The notes under the pieces were generated by a model that was not told the origin of the DNA, made no database searches, and saw nothing but the letters and a program-made list of their open reading frames with translations. From Panulirus ornatus (taxonomy: Eukaryota; Arthropoda; Malacostraca; Decapoda; Palinuridae): a stretch of DNA of 64,000 nt. Both the position numbers and the translations under genes were made by a program. Position 1 is the stretch's first letter, and each line of letters begins with the position of its first letter. The stretch covers positions 16,849,775 through 16,913,774 of the forward strand of contig NC_092264.1 of the NCBI RefSeq assembly GCF_036320965.1, in the 5' to 3' direction. Positions 61,401-64,000 of the stretch are shown here, piece after piece.

Positions 61401-64000
61401 TGACCTATCAGTTTGGTATTGATCTTTAGCATGGCATGGAAAATGTCAGCCAAAGAGGGAAACTGTAACTACTTACTTGTAATTAACTAATTATATGGTT
61501 AAACACTTGTGTGTGTGTGTATTTGTGTGGGTGTAGTTCTTTTCTTGTAATTTCTTTCTCTCAAACTTTTGTATGCTGTTGGTATTCATAATTTTATCAC
61601 TCGGCCAATTTCATTCATCCGTGACTCATAATATGAAATATTTCTTTATGTCCTTTCCGTTAGATTTCTTACTCGGTTTTGTAATATGGACTTTGCTTTA
61701 TCTTTGCATCTTTTGAAGAACTGGTCACAGCTGACATCAAACTGGTTTTAAACCATAAAACATTTCTTCTTTCTTCCATGATGGACTACTGTACACCACT
61801 CTAACCTTTCACCACTGCTTGGCTCTAACCTTTCACTGCTGGTTGGCTCATAATTATAGTACAATCCTTGTTGTCTTCCTCTGGACATTGTATGTTATTT
61901 CTTTATGCCTCTCTAGCCCTTAATCAGTGAGTGACATGCAAAAAGTTGATCATAATATGTACAAAAGAAGGTCTTCAAATGTTTTGTTACTCATTACAAA
62001 ATGATAGATAGAAGTATGGGATTTGTAAAAATGTGAGCTAACACACCTCATTTAGTCAGGGTATGACAATGATTGCAACACACATGTCTCCATGGAAAGA
62101 AATGGCTAAATCGAAGCATCTTCCACAAAGCATCTTTGTTGACCCCATCATACACTCTCTTCATATCTGTGAATTCCACATGCAAATTCCACTCTTTCTC
62201 CCACTATTCTTCTTGCTAACTTTACTTGGCACATATATCCTCCACCAGTCCTGCAGCCACATCGTTACAACCTAATCCAGTTCTCTGTGCATGCCACCAC
62301 CCTCTCAATCACAATTGTTCTATTTGCCAGGTGTACTCAACAGACTTATACCTCTGTAATTCTAGCATTAACTTTTGTCCCCTTTACCTTTACATTATGG
62401 CACTATACAACCATTCTTCAAGTCCTTAGGCATCTCTGCTTGGGCTATGTATACACTGAAAAGCCTGACTAACTATCAAACGATATTTTCACCTCCTTCT
62501 TGAAAAACTCGAATGCAATTCCATCCACTCTCAGGGTGGATTCTATAGAAGGCAGGGCAATGGAGTGGGTAGGTTAGTGTATGGTTAGTGCTGTGTAATG
62601 GGCAAGATAGTGGAGTAGGTAAAACGGTATTGTGAGCAAGAAAGTTTAGTAGATGAAGCAAGGCAGTGTAGTGGATGGGGATGTACTGTAGAAGTAGTAG
62701 TAGAATAAATAGACAGAAAAGCCAGTCTGATGACCTCTTGGTATGTGATAGGTCGTGGTGTTGCTGTGTATGACACCAATTGGAGGGTGCTGGGCTGTGC
62801 TGATCTGGAGAGCCAAACACCACAGGTCAGTGCTGTAGCAGTCTTCTCTGGTAACATATCTGGCATCCTCCATCTCTCGCAACCCACGGACTCCATCTTC
62901 ACTGAGACCCATGTGAACCTTCACTTGTATCGCACAGGTAAGAGAATTATGTTAACAGCTATCAACTCAGTACCATAATATCTAAATTCTTTGTTTAGCT
63001 TTCACCTGTAAATTTTACCTTTACAAATGTAAAAAAAGATTTCTATCCATATATATTTCCTCATTAAATCTAATCCTAATTCCATGGGATGGATCAGGTC
63101 TATAAAGCCACTCACCTCACCAATACACACCCTTAACTCATGCCCAGGATCTTAAAGTTAAAATGAACTTCCACACTTATATAAATGCTTCTTACCTTTT
63201 CACTATGAACACAAAATTCATTCCTCAAGTAATATCATTCGTCTTCTTTCCCACCACCTTTGTACACAAAAGATTTCCACAGTAACCTTGTCTGGAATAT
63301 CCTTAACCCTAATTAAATCTTCTCACTTTGTTTATCCATATCTTCCAAGGTCTGTGTCTTCCCCTTACACCCTCATTTGTACCACTATGTGCTCTGAATG
63401 ACCTCATGAACCTTAAAACACTTTCATCCATGCATTGTTCTACTGGTATCTTTGCGCTACGCATCCTTCTCATCTCATTATCTGTCCTCCAACAGGTATT
63501 CCTGAAATGCAGGCACCTCACTGTACTGATGATGAGGTCTCTTTTCTTACAGATAAGGATATACCCCTTGTAAGTTTTCTCTGAATGAGAAAGTAGTGTG
63601 CTACAAAACTTATTACTTGCATGATATAGCCACTCAAACATAAATGAAAGATAAAAAAGCCAATGAACATCACTCTCTGCAGATGGTCTTACCTACATAA
63701 CAAAGGTGATAACAGCCCCTCATGAGCACTGGAAAAGTGTAATGATTTCTATAAAATCATCATCCACAGTTTTGTTACTAACATTGATAAATGCAGAAAC
63801 CTGAATCAAAGTTATAATATGAAAATTCAGAAACTATGCTCTATTTACCACATCAAAATAGTATTTGATTGTGCCCTTTCTTGCTAGCGGATGTGAACAC
63901 AGTGGGTCACAAATGGCATGTCCATGAGCGAGCCCTGGATAGGACTGGTGACTGTATCTCTGCTGGGAGCCACTTCAACCCCTTTTCTATTAGCCTTACA
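45773..64000 (+). CDS. Multi-domain Cu/Zn-SOD-like repeat protein (CSRP type), partial at 3' end
   Basis: Nine exons (45773-45977, 51426-51642, 54279-54382, 55728-55896, 57507-57626, 59469-59602, 60062-60267, 62752-62937, 63888-64000+) join in one open frame with consistent phases (in-phase 1; out 2, 0, 2, 0, 0, 2, 1, 1). The product is a string of SOD-like folds: domain 1 in exons 1-2 of this list; domain 2 from the end of exon 2 through exons 3-5; domain 3 in exons 6-8; domain 4 starts in exon 8. Recognisable SOD landmarks are DLSGKFG and DLSEEHG (strand after the Zn loop), Ala-Cys or Val-Cys near each domain end, and in domain 4 KWHVHE with SAGSHFNPF. Tandem secreted SOD domains are known as Cu-only SOD repeat proteins in animals, for example the Drosophila Rsod type. 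Domains 1-3 lack the His-x-His copper pair, so only domain 4 looks able to bind copper. The gene continues past the window. Confidence 0.8.
45960..46275 (+). repeat. Degenerate tandem repeat grown from a splice-donor region
   Basis: Copies of a unit like TCACAACTATGGTCAGGA follow the SOD-repeat exon end (AACTACGGTCAGGA|GTGAGT). They recur at about 46016, 46055, 46088, 46150, 46209 and 46269, with a run of CACACCAGG linkers. The copies resemble the last bases of the exon and its donor. Confidence 0.6.
47167..47255 (+). repeat. Short degenerate tandem repeat, about 16 bp unit
   Basis: GCTGCGTGGGACATGCTG-like units occur about five times in succession. Confidence 0.6.
48429..48508. repeat. (TA)n microsatellite
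   Basis: TA array with a GATA interruption, not next to any recognised mobile element. It lies in the SOD-repeat intron 45978-51425. Confidence 0.95.
49700..49721. repeat. (CA)n microsatellite
   Basis: Short CA run. A second short CA run is at 48956-48974. Confidence 0.85.
50207..50270. repeat. (TC)n microsatellite
   Basis: Pure TC run inside a wider pyrimidine-rich stretch (49960-50300). Confidence 0.95.
51426..51642 (+). CDS. SOD-repeat exon: domain 1 end, domain 2 start
   Basis: Acceptor CGACAG, donor GTGAGG, phase 2 in and 0 out. VLDLSEEHGLLEAD matches the SOD Asp-Leu-Ser-Gly-Lys-His-Gly strand, LVERPLVLKSLTTLRVVCAT matches the closing strand with its active-site-loop Cys, and YVATFVAILGGKIIFRQ starts the next domain's first hairpin. 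The His of the fourth copper ligand position (after PLVL) is Lys here. Confidence 0.8.
51900..52290 (+). mobile_element. Decayed RTE RT fragment R7
   Basis: This matches the R1 region 2265-2680 with heavy decay: GTCTGAATGGGGAGGAACAG, GTGGATGGAACCATGGAGGC, then GGCAAAGATGGATACGCTCA and GTAAGAGAGAGATGTGGTGG. It lies in the SOD-repeat intron 51643-54278. Confidence 0.65.
52337..52413. repeat. (CT)n microsatellite
   Basis: Pure CT run after decayed RTE R7. Confidence 0.95.
53098..53447. mobile_element. hAT-type MITE, 350 bp
   Basis: Terminal inverted repeats: CAGGGGCGTATCTAGGGG at the left, and the reverse complement of CAGTGGCGTATCTGGGGTAT at the right. The flanks TCTGTAGC (53090-53097) and TCTGTAGG (53448-53455) match at 7 of 8 positions, as expected for an 8 bp target duplication of hAT elements. 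No transposase is present. It lies in the SOD-repeat intron 51643-54278. Confidence 0.75.
53456..54010 (+). mobile_element. Decayed RTE RT fragment R8
   Basis: It begins after the MITE target duplication with a degraded GLRQG region (GTGGGTTTGCGACATGG) and includes the FADD box (CTGTTTGCAGATGATACGGC) and GAGAAACTGCAGAAGCTGGT. Stops and gaps are frequent. It lies in the same host intron as R7. Confidence 0.65.
54279..54382 (+). CDS. SOD-repeat exon: domain 2, early strands
   Basis: Acceptor TCTTCAG, donor GTTAGT, phase 0 in and 2 out. It encodes VEDGSQSVTGVRSNLVATST, then VKVPTTVTWRLVSR. The Trp-Arg-Leu-Val segment stands where SOD has the His-x-His pair, so copper ligands are lost here too. 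It is short, but the phases fit both neighbours. Confidence 0.7.
55060..55540 (-). mobile_element. RTE 3' end fragment R9
   Basis: The minus-strand 3' UTR and RT C-terminus: 55067-55100 matches the CATGGTTTACC ... CTTCACATGCC region of R4, and the ORF at 55486-55259 still reads [19 protein letters not shown]. It is moderately diverged and lies in the SOD-repeat intron 54383-55727. Confidence 0.7.
55728..55896 (+). CDS. SOD-repeat exon: domain 2, loop region
   Basis: Acceptor GTTGCAG, donor GTACTT, phase 2 in and 0 out. It encodes SYETEDVTLSNMREGCASLG and HFPGSMVHEALYPVP. Cys-Ala-Ser-Leu-Gly-His-Phe-Pro resembles the SOD loop Cys-x-Ser-x-Gly-x-His-Phe-Asn-Pro, so the Cys and one His survive although the His-x-His pair has gone. 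Confidence 0.75.
55897..57506. other. SOD-repeat intron, AT-rich
   Basis: About 1.6 kb between two phase 0 exons. Nothing beyond ordinary AT-rich intron sequence and a T-run before the acceptor. Confidence 0.5.
57507..57626 (+). CDS. SOD-repeat exon: domain 2, C-terminal strands
   Basis: Acceptor CCACCAG, donor GTAAGTG, exactly 40 codons in phase 0. GSVYVVVYLEDHVLACSRLI is the typical closing strand of a SOD domain (val-val-val-His-x-x-x-Asp ... Ala-Cys). The usual copper His is Tyr, and the disulfide Cys is kept. Confidence 0.78.
58498..58570 (+). mobile_element. Short RTE 3' UTR fragment
   Basis: GTGGTATATAGGGTTTGACA, then GCTGTCATTGGACTGAACCA and ACCATGGAAAGG match R1 2863-2938. The upstream sequence from 58190 is not RTE. 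Confidence 0.5.
59469..59602 (+). CDS. SOD-repeat exon: domain 3, first strands
   Basis: Acceptor TCTTCCCAG, donor GTGAGG, phase 0 in and 2 out. GGVEGSLEMYQLSPVDPVKL and SVNLTLPRGGATAFG match the first two SOD strands (gly-x-val-x-gly-x-leu-x-phe-x-gln ... val-x-leu-x-leu). The exon was found because the neighbouring exons need a phase 0 to phase 2 exon here. Without it the next exon would hit a TAG after three codons. Confidence 0.8.
60062..60267 (+). CDS. SOD-repeat exon: domain 3, middle
   Basis: Acceptor CTCCTCAG, donor GTATAA, phase 2 in and 1 out. It encodes RFYGPWHVDLDLTPVPQQ, in which the first copper His is kept and the second is Asp, then AGDLSGKFGTLTGL, a near-perfect copy of the SOD Gly-Asp-Leu-Ser-Gly-Lys-Phe-Gly strand. 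Domain 3 is therefore the best-conserved of the three degenerate copies. Confidence 0.85.
60268..62094. other. SOD-repeat intron, AT-rich
   Basis: Unannotated intron sequence before decayed RTE R11. It contains a short GT-rich run near 61508 and a small duplicated stretch (CTCTAACCTTTCAC) near 61800. Confidence 0.4.
62095..62540 (-). mobile_element. Decayed RTE RT fragment R11
   Basis: The minus strand matches the R4 region 44380-44790 in the same order of blocks: TTCCACAAAGCATCTTTGTT, GCATGCCACCACCCTCTCAA, TACTCAACAGACTTATACCT and TCCTTAGGCATCTC. It is strongly diverged and lies in the SOD-repeat intron 60268-62751. Confidence 0.6.
62752..62937 (+). CDS. SOD-repeat exon: domain 3 end, domain 4 start
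   Basis: Acceptor GTGATAG, donor GTAAGAG, phase 1 in and out. GVAVYDTNWRVLGCADL is the closing strand of domain 3 (the copper His is Tyr, the Ala-Cys type motif is Gly-Cys-Ala). AVAVFSGNISGILHLSQ begins domain 4 with a classic SOD first hairpin. Confidence 0.83.
63320..63545 (-). mobile_element. Possible decayed LINE C-terminus
   Basis: The minus strand reads MDESVLRFMRSFRAHSG then GRHRPWKIWINKVRR. This resembles the Val-Leu-Arg-Trp-Phe-Gly-His ... Gly-Arg-Pro-Arg-x-x-Trp-x-Asp-x-Val region at the end of many LINE ORFs. It is not close to the RTE family of this window, so another family is likely if the match is real. Confidence 0.3.
63888..64000 (+). CDS. SOD-repeat exon: domain 4 copper site (runs off window)
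   Basis: Acceptor TTGCTAG, phase 1 in, open to the last base. GHKWHVHERALDRTGDCISA then GSHFNPF keep the His-x-His copper ligands, the disulfide Cys and the third copper His in the His-Phe-Asn-Pro loop. This is the only domain in the window with a plausible metal site. Its last copper ligand and the Zn-loop question lie beyond the window. Confidence 0.87.

Overview
This is eukaryotic genomic DNA, most likely from an arthropod and plausibly a decapod crustacean. The reasons are the very dense (TA)n, (GA)n and (CA)n microsatellites, the many copies of one RTE-like LINE, and two animal genes split by introns of about 0.3-6 kb, or over 20 kb if the proposed first exon of the second gene is right. 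The species assignment is inference; no species marker is present.

Two host genes can be supported, both on the + strand. (1) C1D, an exosome and rRNA-processing cofactor, has four exons between 9370 and 18062. The intron phases match exactly and give 206 codons. (2) A multi-domain secreted SOD-repeat protein of the Cu-only SOD repeat protein (CSRP) type has nine phase-consistent exons from 45773 to the end of the window, where it runs off. A candidate signal-peptide exon lies at 23190-23238. Its first three SOD-like domains have lost copper ligands. The fourth, cut by the window edge, keeps the His-x-His pair and the Ser-Ala-Gly-x-His-Phe-Asn-Pro loop.

Most other recognisable sequence is repetitive. 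An RTE-like non-LTR retrotransposon (APE endonuclease, reverse transcriptase, 3' tail) occurs as about a dozen copies, from nearly intact (320-3088, 43211-44780) to heavily decayed. A 230-250 bp cassette, always next to (TA)n, shares its body with the 5' leader of the RTE copy at 6428-8520 and its A-rich tail with the RTE 3' end. It therefore looks like a non-autonomous derivative. There are also two tRNA-derived SINE copies, a 350 bp hAT-type MITE with an 8 bp target duplication, an unnamed three-copy interspersed repeat, and two pieces of a Penelope-like repeat. One of those pieces contains a type I hammerhead-ribozyme-like fold.

Layout: 1-8.5 kb retroelements, ribozyme-like repeat and microsatellites; 9.3-18.1 kb C1D; 18.1-23 kb intergenic with a decayed RTE; 23.2-45.8 kb the putative large first intron of the SOD-repeat gene, with a minisatellite cluster (37.4-40.3 kb) and young RTE and cassette insertions; 45.8-64 kb the SOD-repeat exons, with decayed RTE copies and a MITE in the introns. 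No bacterial-type operon, CRISPR array, rRNA or intact tRNA gene was seen.
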